The notes under the pieces are model-generated. The model searched no databases. It was not told the DNA's origin and saw nothing but the letters and a program-made list of their open reading frames with translations. From SXXH01 sp041165735 (GTDB taxonomy: Bacteria > Planctomycetota > UBA1135 > GCA-002686595), in contig JBKDQQ010000080.1 of assembly GCA_046341775.1 (NCBI GenBank), positions 1 to 64,000 on the forward strand: a stretch of 64,000 bases of DNA, written 5' to 3'. The position numbers and the translations under genes are program-made. Below, piece after piece: positions 17,206-25,801 of the stretch; position 1 is the stretch's first letter, and the number at the start of each line of letters is the position of its first letter.

Positions 17206-18252
17206 TCAAGCCTTCCTGGCGCGTTCGATCCGCGCTGGAGCGAAGGCCAGCAGCATGCGCTCCAAGGCCGCGTCCGGCGCGAGGTTGAGGTCCACATCTT
17301 GCCGGGCCGCGAGCGCCTGTTCCAGCCGCTCGCGCGGCGCCGGCCCGGCGAGACCCAGCCCGGCCTCCAGCAGCGCTCCGCCATGGGGCAGTCGGGCCGC
17401 CGCGACGCCGGCGTCGAGGCGTTCCAAGTCGCGCACCAGGGCGATGCCGAGGTCGATCGTGGCCCGCGCGGCGTTGCGCGCCTTGGCGGCGGCGGTCTTG
17501 CCTTGGAGCTCGCCTCCAACCTCCACCAAGGCCGCGGTGGCCGCGAAGGCGTCGAGGCGCCCGGCGAGGCAGGCGCACAGGATCGCGCGTCGCTCGAGCC
17601 ATCCTTCGGCCTGCGCGCGGCGCGCGACGCCGATGGCTCCCGACGAAAGGCGCGCCAAGTCGAGCGCCACTCGCGCCTCGACGCCCTCCTGCCCCAACCA
17701 GCGCGCCACTACGTCGACCGCCAAGGGTTGGAAGGCGACTCGCACGACGCGCGAAGCGATCGTGGGCAACAGTCGTTCCGCGCGCGCACATTCGAGCACC
17801 AGCAGCGCGTCGTCGCCCGGTTCCTCGAGCGTCTTCAGGAGCGCGTTCTGCGCCTCCTCGTTGAGGCGCTCGCTCTCGCGCAGGAGCACGATGCGCCAGC
17901 CGCCCTCCATGGCGCGCAAGCCGAGGAACTCCTCGACCGTCTGTCCTTGCGAGTCCTCGCGTCGCGCGATGCGCTTGATGGGGATCGTCTCGAGCTCCTC
18001 GGCCACGGGATCGACGACGTGCAGGTCGGGATGCGCACCGCTCGCGCAGCGCTTGCACGCACCGCAGGTCCGGCAGGGCTCGCCCGGCCCCCTGTCGCAC
18101 AGCAAACCCGCCGCCAGCGTCTCGGCCGCGAGGTGCTTGCCGATCCCCGCTGGCCCGGCGAAGAGCAAGGCGTGGGCGAGGCGGCCTTCGGCGGCGGCGC
18201 GCCACAAGCCGGCGAGGCGGCCCTCGTGGCCGCGCAGCGGCTCAACGCGCAC
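17206..18252 (-). CDS. holB: DNA polymerase III delta-prime subunit
   Basis: The 348-residue protein is the clamp-loader delta-prime subunit, which helps load the beta clamp at replication forks. It shows a degenerate P-loop (GPAGIGKH, near residue 31, lacking the usual Thr/Ser), a four-Cys zinc site (CRTCGACKRC, residues 57-66), and the conserved ALLKTLEEPG near residue 140. The GTG at 18252 overlaps the end of tmk by 11 bases; tmk-holB is a very common gene pair, which supports both calls. The C-terminal domain is divergent but of normal length. Confidence 0.85.
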   Translation of the reverse strand: MRVEPLRGHEGRLAGLWRAAAEGRLAHALLFAGPAGIGKHLAAETLAAGLLCDRGPGEPCRTCGACKRCASGAHPDLHVVDPVAEELETIPIKRIARREDSQGQTVEEFLGLRAMEGGWRIVLLRESERLNEEAQNALLKTLEEPGDDALLVLECARAERLLPTIASRVVRVAFQPLAVDVVARWLGQEGVEARVALDLARLSSGAIGVARRAQAEGWLERRAILCACLAGRLDAFAATAALVEVGGELQGKTAAAKARNAARATIDLGIALVRDLERLDAGVAAARLPHGGALLEAGLGLAGPAPRERLEQALAARQDVDLNLAPDAALERMLLAFAPARIERARKA

Positions 18253-18868
18253 GCTGCACCGCCTCCCACACACGCTCGTGCACAGCCGACGGCGCGCCCG
18301 TGGCGTCGACGAGGCGCGTGCGCGGATGGCGCCGCGCCCAGATGCGGTAGCCTTCGACCACGCGCGCGTGGAAAGCCTCGTCCTTGGCCTCGATGCGGTC
18401 GCTCGCCGCGCCGCGCCGCGCCAGCGCGACCTCGAGCGGCATGTCGAGGACGACCAACGCGTCCGGCTCGGGGTCGTTGGCATGCTCGAGCAGCGTGCGC
18501 AGCACGAGTTCCTCGTCCAGTCCCCCGGCCACGCTCTGGTAGGCGAAGGTGGACGGGTGGAAGCGTTCGCACACGACATCGCGGCCGGCGGCGAGGGCGG
18601 GTGCGACCAGTTCCGCCAGCAGTTGGGCCCGCGCCGCGGCGAAGAGCAGCAGTTCCACGCGCGGCGACAGTTCGAGCGCGCGGTCGAACAAGATGGCGCG
18701 CAGGCGCTCGCCGAGCTGCGTCGAACCCGGTTCGCGCACATGCAACGGCTCCACGCCGCGCCCGGTCCGCAGGTGTTCGACGAGCAGCCGCGCTTGCGTG
18801 GTCTTGCCGCAACCGTCGGCGCCATCCAGGACGACGAACAAGGGCCGCGTCACTTGCCTTCCCCGCAC
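18242..18868 (-). CDS. tmk: thymidylate kinase
   Basis: This 208-residue enzyme phosphorylates dTMP to dTDP for DNA synthesis. The P-loop is DGADGCGKTT (15-24), followed by VREPGSTQLGE with the dTMP-binding DR-type loop, and CERFHPSTFAYQ in place of the usual DRY-S-AYQ. The ATG at 18868 has GAGG before it; a GTG at 18853 that overlaps the upstream stop (GTGA) is an equally plausible start and would give 203 residues. It overlaps the TPR-peptidase gene upstream and holB downstream. Confidence 0.9.
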   Translation of the reverse strand: MRGRQVTRPLFVVLDGADGCGKTTQARLLVEHLRTGRGVEPLHVREPGSTQLGERLRAILFDRALELSPRVELLLFAAARAQLLAELVAPALAAGRDVVCERFHPSTFAYQSVAGGLDEELVLRTLLEHANDPEPDALVVLDMPLEVALARRGAASDRIEAKDEAFHARVVEGYRIWARRHPRTRLVDATGAPSAVHERVWEAVQRAR

Positions 18869-21840
18869 ATGGCAGCCGCCTCGGAGGCCGAAGTTTCATC
18901 GTCCACCAAGGCCAGCGCCGCGGCTGCGCGCTCGCGCGCCTCGGCGCAGCGTCCATCCTTGGCGAGCGCCAAGGCCTCGCGGCCGATCCACGCGGCGAGT
19001 TCGGACTCCTCGGTCGGCGTGCCGTCGAGGCCATCGAGCTCGGCCGGCACCTTCTGCAGCAGGCTCCAAGAGCGCGCCGCGCCCGCGTGGTCCCCCACGG
19101 CCTCCTGCGCTTCGGCCAGTCGACGGTGCACCGTGCGCACGAAGGGGTCGACCTCGACGCATTCCTCGAGGCGCAGGACCGCGCGCTCGGGGCGGCCGCG
19201 CGTCGTCCACGCCTCCGCCACGCGCAGGCGCAACGGCATGTTCCCCGCATCCCAGTCGAGGCGCCGCTCCTCGTACTCGAGCGCCTTGTCCTCGTCGCCG
19301 CGACGACGGTGGATGGCGGCGAGCTCCAGCTCAGCCGACAAGCCGGGGTCGTCCCAGCCGGGGAAGGCCGCCAAGGCCGCTTCGAGCATGGCGATGGCGG
19401 CTTCGTCGTCGCTCTGCGCCTCGAGCAACTTGCCCGCCGTGAAGCGCGCGCGGTAGTCGTCGGCCCCCGCGGCGAAGGCGCGTTGGTACTGGGACAGCGC
19501 GGCTGCGTCGTCGTCCTGCTGCAAGGCGATGTCGCCGCGCAAGAGCGCCGCGCGCGGCGGCTCGACCGGCAGGGCCTTCAGCCGCCGCAGCGCGTCTTCC
19601 GCGTCGACCCGCTTGCCGGCGGCGAAGCTCGCGCGCGCCACCCCGACCCATCCGTCGGCCCAGCGCGTGCGCGCCGCGTCGTCCGCGGGAGGAGTCGCGC
19701 CCAAGTTGGCGCGCAAGCGCGCCACCGTCGACGCCGACAAGCGCGGCTCGATCTTCAGCGGCGCCGTCCAGGCGCGCGCCCACGCTTCGAAGTCCCGATC
19801 GAAGGCCTCCGGCGTGGTCTCGAGGCACTTGCGGAAGGCTTGGTCGAGGTCGGCACCCTGCTCGAAGGCCTCGAGCAGCCGCACGAGCGGCGCGAACCCG
19901 CGCTTCTCGACGACCATGCGCACCATCAGGCCGGACTGGTAGTACGCGTAGATGACGCGCGGGCCGCGGAAGGCGCGGTTGATCGTGCGGCATTCGAGCA
20001 GGTCGTCGTTGGCGATGGCGTCGACCAGTTCGCGTCGCAGGTTGCGCGTCCACGCCGGGTTGCGCGTCTCCTCCTCCCACGTCGCGATGCCCTCCGTGAT
20101 CCAGCGCGGGCAGCGGTTCCTGGAGATGCCGAGGTGGATGACGTGCGTGAACTCGTGGTACGCGGTGCGGGCCCACGACTGCGTCCCGCGCAACTCCGAG
20201 AGCGGCGAGACCGCGGTCACGACCGGGCCGAAGCACACGCCCAGCGCCGGGAAGCCCTCGAAGCCCACGGAGCGCACCGAGAAGTCGGCTTGGCGCGAGA
20301 AGATCTCGATGCGCGTCGGCGATGGCGTGAAGCCGTAGCGCGCGGCCAGTTCCGCGCGGGCCTCCGAATAGAAGCGCGACATGATCGCCTCGAGCACTTC
20401 GCGTCCGCGCTGCTCGAAGCTGTAGGTCAGCTCGCCTCCGCCGACGACCACGTGGCGTTGCGCCATGCGCGTCAAGACGAGGCGCATGTTGTCGCGCCAC
20501 GCGTCGGCGCGGCCGCGCGCCGCCTCCGCCGAGCGGTCGAGCGTGCGCAACGCCGCCGCTTCGTCGCCGGTGTTGGCCTGCGCGCGCCCGAGGTAGGTCA
20601 ACGCCTCGTGGTCGCCGGGGTCGCGCGCCACCGCGCGCTCGAGCCACGGAATCGCCTCGGCGAAGCGGTACTGCTCGACGAGCGCGCGACCCAAGAGCGT
20701 CGGGGCGCTCGAATCGCCCGGATCCTCGCCCTCAAGCGCGGCGACGAGCACCTCGGCGCGCGCGGCGTCCCCCGACAGGAAGGCGAGCGCGGCTTGCGCG
20801 GCCCGCACCGCGCGGCGGGCAGGCGCCTGCTCGGCCAAGGTCGCGAGGCGCAGGCGCGCCGCCTGGAGGTCCCCGTCGACGAGATCGCCGCCCGTGGCCG
20901 CCAAGAGCGCGCGCACCGAGCGCGGTCGCGCCTTGAGTGCGCGCTCGAGGAACTCGCCCGCGCTGCGGCGCTGCCGCAGCCAGTTGTAGTCGTGGAGCGC
21001 GTACTGGCCGAGCAACGCGCCTTCGTGGTCGGGATCGATGGCTAGCGCCTGGTCGTAGAGCTTCGCGGCCGAACGCTGCTTGGCGGCTTCGACCTCGCGA
21101 TCGGCCTCGAAGTACAAGTCGGCCAGCGCCACGAGCAGGTCGGGCCACTCGTCGCCTTCGTCCTCCGCGGCCTTGATCGCCGCCACGTAGTCCCTCGAGG
21201 CTCCGGCGAGATCCAGCAATGCCCGACGGCAATGGCCGCGCGCCAGCAACTCGTCGGCGCGACGCGCTTCCGCCTGCGTCCCCTCGCGCCAGGTGGCGAT
21301 GGCTTCCGCGCGACGCCCCGCCTCCCGCCGCGCGGCGCCGAGGCTCCAAGCGTCGCGCGCATCGGCGCCCGGCGCGAGGCGCCCCTCGTGGGCGAAGGCC
21401 TGGGTCAGCGCCTCGCCACCGAGCATGGCGCCCAAGTCGCACAAGATTCGAGCCGGCAGGGCGCCGTCGAGGCCGTTGGCGTCGGCAAGCAGGCTCTCGC
21501 AAGCCTTGCGCGCCTCATCCAAGCGTCCGTCGCGCCACAAGGCTTGCGCGCGCAGTTCGGCCGCCGCGCGATCCGCGGGGCGCTCCGCCAGCAACTCGTC
21601 CAGTCGTCTCAAGGCCTCGCGCAAGCGACCCTTGCGCACGAGCGACAAGCACGCTTGGCGCTCCTCCGCCCACAGTTCCTCGTCGTCCTGCGCCGCCAGC
21701 TCCGGCGCGGCCACGGCGAGGCCCAGCGGACCGTGGCTCGGACCGTGGCTCGGACCAGGCGATGCGCCGAGTGCGGAGCCGGGCAGCGCGAGACACGCCA
21801 TGAGGGCGCAGAGGAGGGATGCCGTGACCGGACGCTGCAT
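18850..21840 (-). CDS. secreted TPR protein with gluzincin (MA-like) metallopeptidase domain
   Basis: The 996-residue product has a signal peptide (first 25 residues), two blocks of tetratricopeptide repeats (about residues 50-440 and 720-960) and a zinc metallopeptidase domain between them. The active-site helix is HEFTH (562-566), with the third zinc ligand Glu583 in ITEGIATW, the gluzincin arrangement. Similar proteins are frequent in planctomycetes and are presumed to be periplasmic peptidases with protein-binding arms. It heads the tmk-holB operon, an odd pairing of an exported enzyme with replication genes. A short 12-base repeat encodes SHGPSHGP after the signal peptide. The substrate is unknown. 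Confidence 0.82.
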   Translation of the reverse strand: MQRPVTASLLCALMACLALPGSALGASPGPSHGPSHGPLGLAVAAPELAAQDDEELWAEERQACLSLVRKGRLREALRRLDELLAERPADRAAAELRAQALWRDGRLDEARKACESLLADANGLDGALPARILCDLGAMLGGEALTQAFAHEGRLAPGADARDAWSLGAARREAGRRAEAIATWREGTQAEARRADELLARGHCRRALLDLAGASRDYVAAIKAAEDEGDEWPDLLVALADLYFEADREVEAAKQRSAAKLYDQALAIDPDHEGALLGQYALHDYNWLRQRRSAGEFLERALKARPRSVRALLAATGGDLVDGDLQAARLRLATLAEQAPARRAVRAAQAALAFLSGDAARAEVLVAALEGEDPGDSSAPTLLGRALVEQYRFAEAIPWLERAVARDPGDHEALTYLGRAQANTGDEAAALRTLDRSAEAARGRADAWRDNMRLVLTRMAQRHVVVGGGELTYSFEQRGREVLEAIMSRFYSEARAELAARYGFTPSPTRIEIFSRQADFSVRSVGFEGFPALGVCFGPVVTAVSPLSELRGTQSWARTAYHEFTHVIHLGISRNRCPRWITEGIATWEEETRNPAWTRNLRRELVDAIANDDLLECRTINRAFRGPRVIYAYYQSGLMVRMVVEKRGFAPLVRLLEAFEQGADLDQAFRKCLETTPEAFDRDFEAWARAWTAPLKIEPRLSASTVARLRANLGATPPADDAARTRWADGWVGVARASFAAGKRVDAEDALRRLKALPVEPPRAALLRGDIALQQDDDAAALSQYQRAFAAGADDYRARFTAGKLLEAQSDDEAAIAMLEAALAAFPGWDDPGLSAELELAAIHRRRGDEDKALEYEERRLDWDAGNMPLRLRVAEAWTTRGRPERAVLRLEECVEVDPFVRTVHRRLAEAQEAVGDHAGAARSWSLLQKVPAELDGLDGTPTEESELAAWIGREALALAKDGRCAEARERAAAALALVDDETSASEAAAMCGEGK
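21728..21756. repeat. 12-bp tandem repeat in the TPR-peptidase gene
   Basis: GGACCGTGGCTC occurs twice in tandem plus a partial third copy. It encodes a short Ser-His-Gly-Pro repeat just after the signal peptide and may vary in copy number between strains. Confidence 0.6.
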
Positions 21841-21975
21841 GGAGGGACTCGCCTAGTGCAAGCGATCGGCCGCGGACGCGCAAGCGCACCCATCCGCCGA
21901 GCGGGAAGTCCCAGTCTGGTACCCGCCGAGGGCAATTCCCATCCCCAAAGCGCCATCTTGGGCGGGGGCAGCGTC

Positions 21976-22004
21976 TTGCTCCCGATCGTCGGTTTTCCTA
22001 TTCC
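21976..22004 (+). promoter_or_regulatory. putative sigma-70-type promoter of the amidase gene
   Basis: TTGCTC and TATTCC are separated by exactly 17 bases. The -10 box ends six bases before the ATG at 22011, so transcription would start at or next to the start codon. Confidence 0.4.
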
Positions 22005-22010
22005 CAAGGC

Positions 22011-23177
22011 ATGACCCTCGCCCCGCGCGCCCTGCGCCTCGCTTCCGCCGTCTCGTCCTGCGCCCTCTTCGTCCTCGGCTCCTGCCAGAGCCCGAAGCCC
22101 CTGCCCGTCGAGGTGCGCGAGAGCGTGCCCGCCTCGCAGGTGCGCCACGACCCGGATGCGGTGCCCGCCTGGATGGCCGAGCCGTTGTCGTGGGAGAAGC
22201 TCCAGCGCATCGAGACTTGGCAGGCGACGGACGGGCCGCGCGCCTCGCACGAATGGCGCGTGGAGGCCGAACTCGAACTGAATCGCGGACGCGCCGAGTA
22301 CGCGCGTCGCGATCTCGCCGCCGCGCGCTCGAAGGGCTTGGCGCCCGACGCCTCCGTCTCCACGCGGTTGTCGACGGCGCGCGTGGGCTTCGTCGCCGTG
22401 ATGTCCGACATGAAGGCCACCCCCGGCCAGCGTCGTCGCGCGGAAGAGTCGATCAAGACCTGCGACGGGCTGCTCGCCTTCATGCGGCGCGCCGCCCATG
22501 GGGCGTCCTTCGCGGGGAGCGAGCGCTCCACGTGGGGCGCGCGCAACCCGGTGCTCGCGGACCTCGACAAGAACCGCGCGCCGTACCGCCGCATCACCGT
22601 CCACCACTCCGCCATGCCGAACCCAGTGCCGCTCGACGGCACGCTCAAGGCTTCGTGCGAAGGCGTGCGCCAAGTGCAGTCCTCGCACATGGACGGTCGC
22701 GGCTACGGCGACATCGGCTACCACTACCTGATCGACCCCTACGGCCGCGTGTTCGAGGGCCGGCAGATCCAGTGGCAAGGCGCGCACGCGAACAAGGAGA
22801 ACAACATCCAGAACATCGGCGTGTGCCTGCTCGGCAACTTCGAGCAGCAGAAGCCCGCCGGTCCGGCCCTCGAGGCGTTGGAGCGCGTGCTCGGTTCCTT
22901 GCGCGCCAAGTACAAGATCGGGCTCGATCGCGTCTACCTGCACGGCGAGTTCCGCGGCACCGATTGCCCGGGCGAGAACCTGGCGGCTTGGGTGCGGCGC
23001 TACCGCGGCTCCGAGCGACTCGATCCGGAGTCCGCCTCGCTGCCTTCGACCGCCGCCGCCCGCCGCGCCGCGCCGTCCGAGAAGAAGTCCACCACCTCCG
23101 CAGGGGCGCCGAAGTCGACCAAGTCCGCCGCCAAGCCGGCGCCGAAGTCGGGCGCCTCGAAGCCGATGCCCAAGTGA
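22011..23177 (+). CDS. N-acetylmuramoyl-L-alanine amidase (PGRP/Amidase_2) lipoprotein
   Basis: The 388-residue protein carries a lipoprotein signal (LGSC, Cys25), a helical region of about 140 residues with no recognised domain, then a PGRP-type amidase domain (residues 170-330) and a Lys/Ala/Pro-rich tail. Zinc ligand candidates are the VHH pair (198-199), His311 in HGEF and Cys319 in TDCPG; DIGYHYLIDPYG and NNIQNIGVCLLGNF complete the family signature. It should cleave the peptide stem from peptidoglycan in the periplasm. The basic tail could bind the wall. No Shine-Dalgarno is seen. Confidence 0.88.
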   Translation: MTLAPRALRLASAVSSCALFVLGSCQSPKPLPVEVRESVPASQVRHDPDAVPAWMAEPLSWEKLQRIETWQATDGPRASHEWRVEAELELNRGRAEYARRDLAAARSKGLAPDASVSTRLSTARVGFVAVMSDMKATPGQRRRAEESIKTCDGLLAFMRRAAHGASFAGSERSTWGARNPVLADLDKNRAPYRRITVHHSAMPNPVPLDGTLKASCEGVRQVQSSHMDGRGYGDIGYHYLIDPYGRVFEGRQIQWQGAHANKENNIQNIGVCLLGNFEQQKPAGPALEALERVLGSLRAKYKIGLDRVYLHGEFRGTDCPGENLAAWVRRYRGSERLDPESASLPSTAAARRAAPSEKKSTTSAGAPKSTKSAAKPAPKSGASKPMPK

Positions 23178-23186
23178 GCCCCTCGC

Positions 23187-23217
23187 GCCCCGTCAAGTTA
23201 TCTTGACAGGCCGGGGC
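23187..23217. terminator. hairpin between convergent amidase and uppP genes
   Basis: GCCCCG (23187-23192) and CGGGGC (23212-23217) flank an inner TCAAG-TTAT-CTTGA stem, with a five-base bulge on one side. It lies between two convergent stop codons and could end both transcripts. The inner palindrome GTCAAG-N4-CTTGAC is discussed among the findings. Confidence 0.45.
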
Positions 23218-23236
23218 CGCGCCGAGGGGATCTGCT

Positions 23237-24052
23237 TCAGCTCGCTTCGAGCCAGCCGAGCCACAGGCCGACCGAGACTAGGCCGCCCAGGGCCAGCCGG
23301 TACCAGCCGAACATGGCCAGCCCGCGCGAGCGGACCCATTCGAGCAGGAAGCTCACGGTGGCCCAGGCCGCCACGTAGGACACCAGGAGCCCGATGGCGA
23401 TGTTGGCGAGTCCGATCTGCGCCAGCGCCTCGTGGCTCTTCAACGCCGTCCACGCGCTGGCGGCGGTGAGGGTGGCCACCCCCAGCAGGAAGCTGAACTC
23501 GACCGCCGCGGCTCCGGACAAGCCGACGAGCAGCGCGGCGGAGATGGTGGCGAGGGAGCGGCTCGTGCCGGGCGCCATGGCCACGACCTGCGCCAGCCCG
23601 ATGAGCAGCGCTTGCCGCGCGCCGATCTCGTCGAAGCCCAGACCCTGCGCGCCGCCTCGGCGCAGGCGCGGCACGAGGAGGATGAAGATCCCTCCGAGGA
23701 TCCACATGGTCGCGATCGGCCACATGCCGAACAGCTGGGCCTCGATCCAATCGTCGAGCAGGAATCCGATCGCTGCCGCGGGCACGAAGGCCACGGCGAG
23801 GTTCGCCACGAGGCGCCTGCCCGCCGCGTCGCCGCGCGCGGCGCCCAGCAGTTGGACCACGCGCGGACGGCAGGCCCACAAGACCGCCAGGATGGCGCCG
23901 GCCTGGATGACGATGGCGTAGGCGTGGTTCGCCTCGTTGGCCTCGAGGCCCAGCAGGCGTTCGGCGAGCAGCAGGTGGCCGGTCGACGACACCGGCAGGT
24001 ACTCGGTCAGGCCCTCGACCAGGCCGAGGATCAGCGCGTCGATCCAGTCCAC
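23237..24052 (-). CDS. uppP: undecaprenyl-diphosphate phosphatase
   Basis: This 271-residue integral membrane enzyme removes a phosphate from undecaprenyl diphosphate to recycle the lipid carrier for peptidoglycan and glycan synthesis. The two signature regions are EGLTEYLPVSSTGHLLL (13-29) and APGTSRSLAT near residue 164, both facing the active site. Seven or eight hydrophobic segments are visible and the length is normal. The start is a GTG at 24052, 12 bases after the ald stop, so it is probably the second gene of an ald-uppP unit. Confidence 0.93.
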   Translation of the reverse strand: MDWIDALILGLVEGLTEYLPVSSTGHLLLAERLLGLEANEANHAYAIVIQAGAILAVLWACRPRVVQLLGAARGDAAGRRLVANLAVAFVPAAAIGFLLDDWIEAQLFGMWPIATMWILGGIFILLVPRLRRGGAQGLGFDEIGARQALLIGLAQVVAMAPGTSRSLATISAALLVGLSGAAAVEFSFLLGVATLTAASAWTALKSHEALAQIGLANIAIGLLVSYVAAWATVSFLLEWVRSRGLAMFGWYRLALGGLVSVGLWLGWLEAS

Positions 24053-24064
24053 CCGCCGGCCCCG

Positions 24065-25183
24065 TCAGCGCTTGGCGATGGCGTCGAGGGGGGCGACGAA
24101 CTTGGCGCCGAAGGCGGTGGCGACGGCCTCGTAGGTGATGTGGCCCTTCACGCAGTTCACCGCGCTGCGCAGTTCCGCGCTCTGTTCGATGGCGCCCACC
24201 GGACCGAGCTTCGCGAGCTTCTCGACCCACGGCAGGGTGGCGTTGGTCAACGCCCACGTGCTGGTGCGCGGCACGGCGCCGGGCATGTTGGCGACGCAGT
24301 AGTGCGTGACCCCGTCGACCACGTAGGTCGGCTTGGCGTGCGTCGTCGGCTCGACCGTCTCGATGCAGCCGCCCTGGTCGACGGCCACGTCGACGATGAC
24401 GCTGCCGGTGCGCATGAGCTTGAGGTCGGCGCGCTTGACGAGCTTGGGAGCGGCGGCGCCCGGGATCAGCACGGCGCCGACGAGCAGGTCGGTCTCCGGC
24501 AGCAACTCGCGGATCGCGTACGGCGTCGAGTAGAGCGTCGTGCAGTTGGGCGGCAGCACCTCGTCGAGGTAGCGCATGCGATCGAGGTTGACGTCGAGGA
24601 TGGTCACATCCGCGCCGAGGCCGGCCGCCATGCGCGCCGCCTGCGTGCCGACCACGCCGCCTCCGATGATCGTCACCTTGGCGGGGCGCACGCCCGGCAC
24701 GCCGCCGAGCAGGATGCCCGAGCCGCCCATGGGCTTCTCGAGATACTTCGCGCCCTCCTGGATCGCCATGCGGCCGGCGACCTCGCTCATCGGCACGAGC
24801 AACGGCAGCGTGCCGTGCGACTCGAGCGTCTCGTAGGCGAAACCGTAGCTCTTGGTCTTCACCACGCCGTTCGTGAGCGCCTTGTCGGCCGCGAGGTGCA
24901 GGTAGGTGAACAGCGTCTGGTCCGGGCGCATCATGGCCCACTCGGGCTTGAGCGGCTCCTTGACCTTGAGGATCATGTCGCACGAGCCCCACACGCCCTT
25001 GGCGTCGGCGACCAGCTTGGCGCCGGCCTTCTTGTACTGCTCGTCGGTCAACCCCGAGCCCTCGCCAGCCGTGGCTTGCACGCTGACGTCGTGGCCTTGC
25101 GACACGAGGCGGTCGACGCCCGCCGGGGTCAGGGCCACGCGGTTCTCGTTGTTCTTGATCTCCTTGACGACGCCGATCTTCAC
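24065..25183 (-). CDS. ald: alanine dehydrogenase
   Basis: The 372-residue NAD-dependent enzyme interconverts L-alanine and pyruvate plus ammonia. It begins with the family pattern MKIGVVKEIKNNENRVALTPAGV, has the catalytic Lys and His region LKVKEP and FTYLHLA near residues 73-98, and a Rossmann motif IIGGGVVG near residue 172. VDQGGC and GVTHYCVANMPGAVPRTST near the C-terminal third are diagnostic. The start is GTG at 25183 without a visible Shine-Dalgarno. A TAGACT box lies 108 bases upstream. Confidence 0.95.
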   Translation of the reverse strand: MKIGVVKEIKNNENRVALTPAGVDRLVSQGHDVSVQATAGEGSGLTDEQYKKAGAKLVADAKGVWGSCDMILKVKEPLKPEWAMMRPDQTLFTYLHLAADKALTNGVVKTKSYGFAYETLESHGTLPLLVPMSEVAGRMAIQEGAKYLEKPMGGSGILLGGVPGVRPAKVTIIGGGVVGTQAARMAAGLGADVTILDVNLDRMRYLDEVLPPNCTTLYSTPYAIRELLPETDLLVGAVLIPGAAAPKLVKRADLKLMRTGSVIVDVAVDQGGCIETVEPTTHAKPTYVVDGVTHYCVANMPGAVPRTSTWALTNATLPWVEKLAKLGPVGAIEQSAELRSAVNCVKGHITYEAVATAFGAKFVAPLDAIAKR

Positions 25184-25291
25184 TGTGGAGGGGGCTCGCC
25201 TGCGGACCCGCGGAAGTCCCCGCCGCGCGCCCGCGACACCCGGCGCAGCCTCCAGCAGGACCCCGCCTGCGCGGCGAAATCTCGGCCGACC

Positions 25292-25320
25292 AGTCTACGC
25301 ATCGCGGGTGCGCGCGGAAA
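25292..25320 (-). promoter_or_regulatory. putative promoter of ald
   Basis: Read on the minus strand, TTTCCG (25320-25315) and TAGACT (25297-25292) are 17 bases apart. The -10 box matches the TAGNCT form found before other units. The leader would be about 100 nt. Confidence 0.35.
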
Positions 25321-25325
25321 ACATG

Positions 25326-25354
25326 TTGGCAGGGAGGTCCCACGGCGCTATTCT
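25326..25354 (+). promoter_or_regulatory. sigma-70-type promoter of tRNA-Val
   Basis: TTGGCA and TATTCT are separated by exactly 17 bases, and the -10 box ends 16 bases before the mature tRNA. This is the best promoter match in the window and a useful reference for the organism's consensus. Confidence 0.65.
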
Positions 25355-25370
25355 TCTCCGCCCAACCTCA

Positions 25371-25444
25371 GGGCGATTAGCTCAGCTGGCTAGAGCGCCA
25401 CGTTGACATCGTGGAGGTCACTGGTTCGAGTCCAGTATCGCCCA
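25371..25444 (+). tRNA. tRNA-Val (anticodon GAC)
   Basis: The 74-nt cloverleaf is complete: acceptor GGGCGAT/ATCGCCC, D arm GCTC/GAGC, anticodon stem CCACG/CGTGG around TTGACAT, a five-base variable loop, and a T arm ACTGG-TTCGAGT-CCAGT. The anticodon GAC reads valine codons GUC and GUU. The discriminator base is A and the 3' CCA is not fully encoded. Confidence 0.95.
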
Positions 25445-25449
25445 CCCTC

Positions 25450-25473
25450 CTGCAGCCTTGCTCGTGGCTGCAG
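25450..25473 (+). terminator. hairpin after tRNA-Val
   Basis: CTGCAGCC and GGCTGCAG pair perfectly over 8 bp around an eight-base loop, starting six bases after the tRNA. There is no U tract. Confidence 0.45.
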
Positions 25474-25696
25474 CCTCCCGCCGCGGGTGGAATCGCGCAC
25501 GAAGCCGCGGCTCGCGCCTCCACCCGCGCGCGCTCCCGCGGCCCCTCTGCTCGACGGCCCCCGAATGCCCGGCTGGCGCGAAGGCTTGCACCTCCTGCGC
25601 CGCGTGGCCTTCTCCGGCACAATCCCGTTTCGGACACGGCGCCATGCCGGACACGGGGCGGAGGCGTTGCCGGGCCTCTTCGCGCGGGCTGGATTC

Positions 25697-25724
25697 GGCC
25701 TGCGGGCCTGCGGGCCTGCAGGCC
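25697..25724. repeat. triple 8-bp GC repeat ending in a palindrome
   Basis: GGCCTGCG occurs twice, followed by GGCCTGCA and GGCC. The last copy forms the palindrome GGCCTGCAGGCC. It lies in the gap upstream of the HtrA gene and might bind a protein or arise by slippage. Confidence 0.5.
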
Positions 25725-25801
25725 GATCGAAGCCGCGACTCACAAGTCGTCCTCCCGTGCGTAGCTTGATGGATGGCGGCGCAGCCCCTGCGCCGCCCCA
25801 C

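Larger units (their letters stand above)
25445..25801. other. 357-base gene-free stretch between tRNA-Val and the HtrA gene
   Basis: It holds the tRNA terminator hairpin, a triple 8-base GC repeat at 25697-25724 and a TAGCTT box at 25762-25767 that may serve the protease gene. I see no credible small gene. Confidence 0.5.

Noticed and set aside
16726..21045. Plus-strand open frame of 1439 codons opposite the tmk-holB operon
   Set aside because: It is antisense to six supported genes and has no recognisable domain.
25697..25724. CRISPR-like array
   Set aside because: Three 8-base units with no spacers of regular length; it is a simple repeat. No CRISPR or cas gene is seen anywhere in the window.
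25403..25801. N-terminal extension of the HtrA protein running back into the tRNA
   Set aside because: It would translate part of tRNA-Val and lacks a signal peptide; the signal begins at 25802 or 25808.
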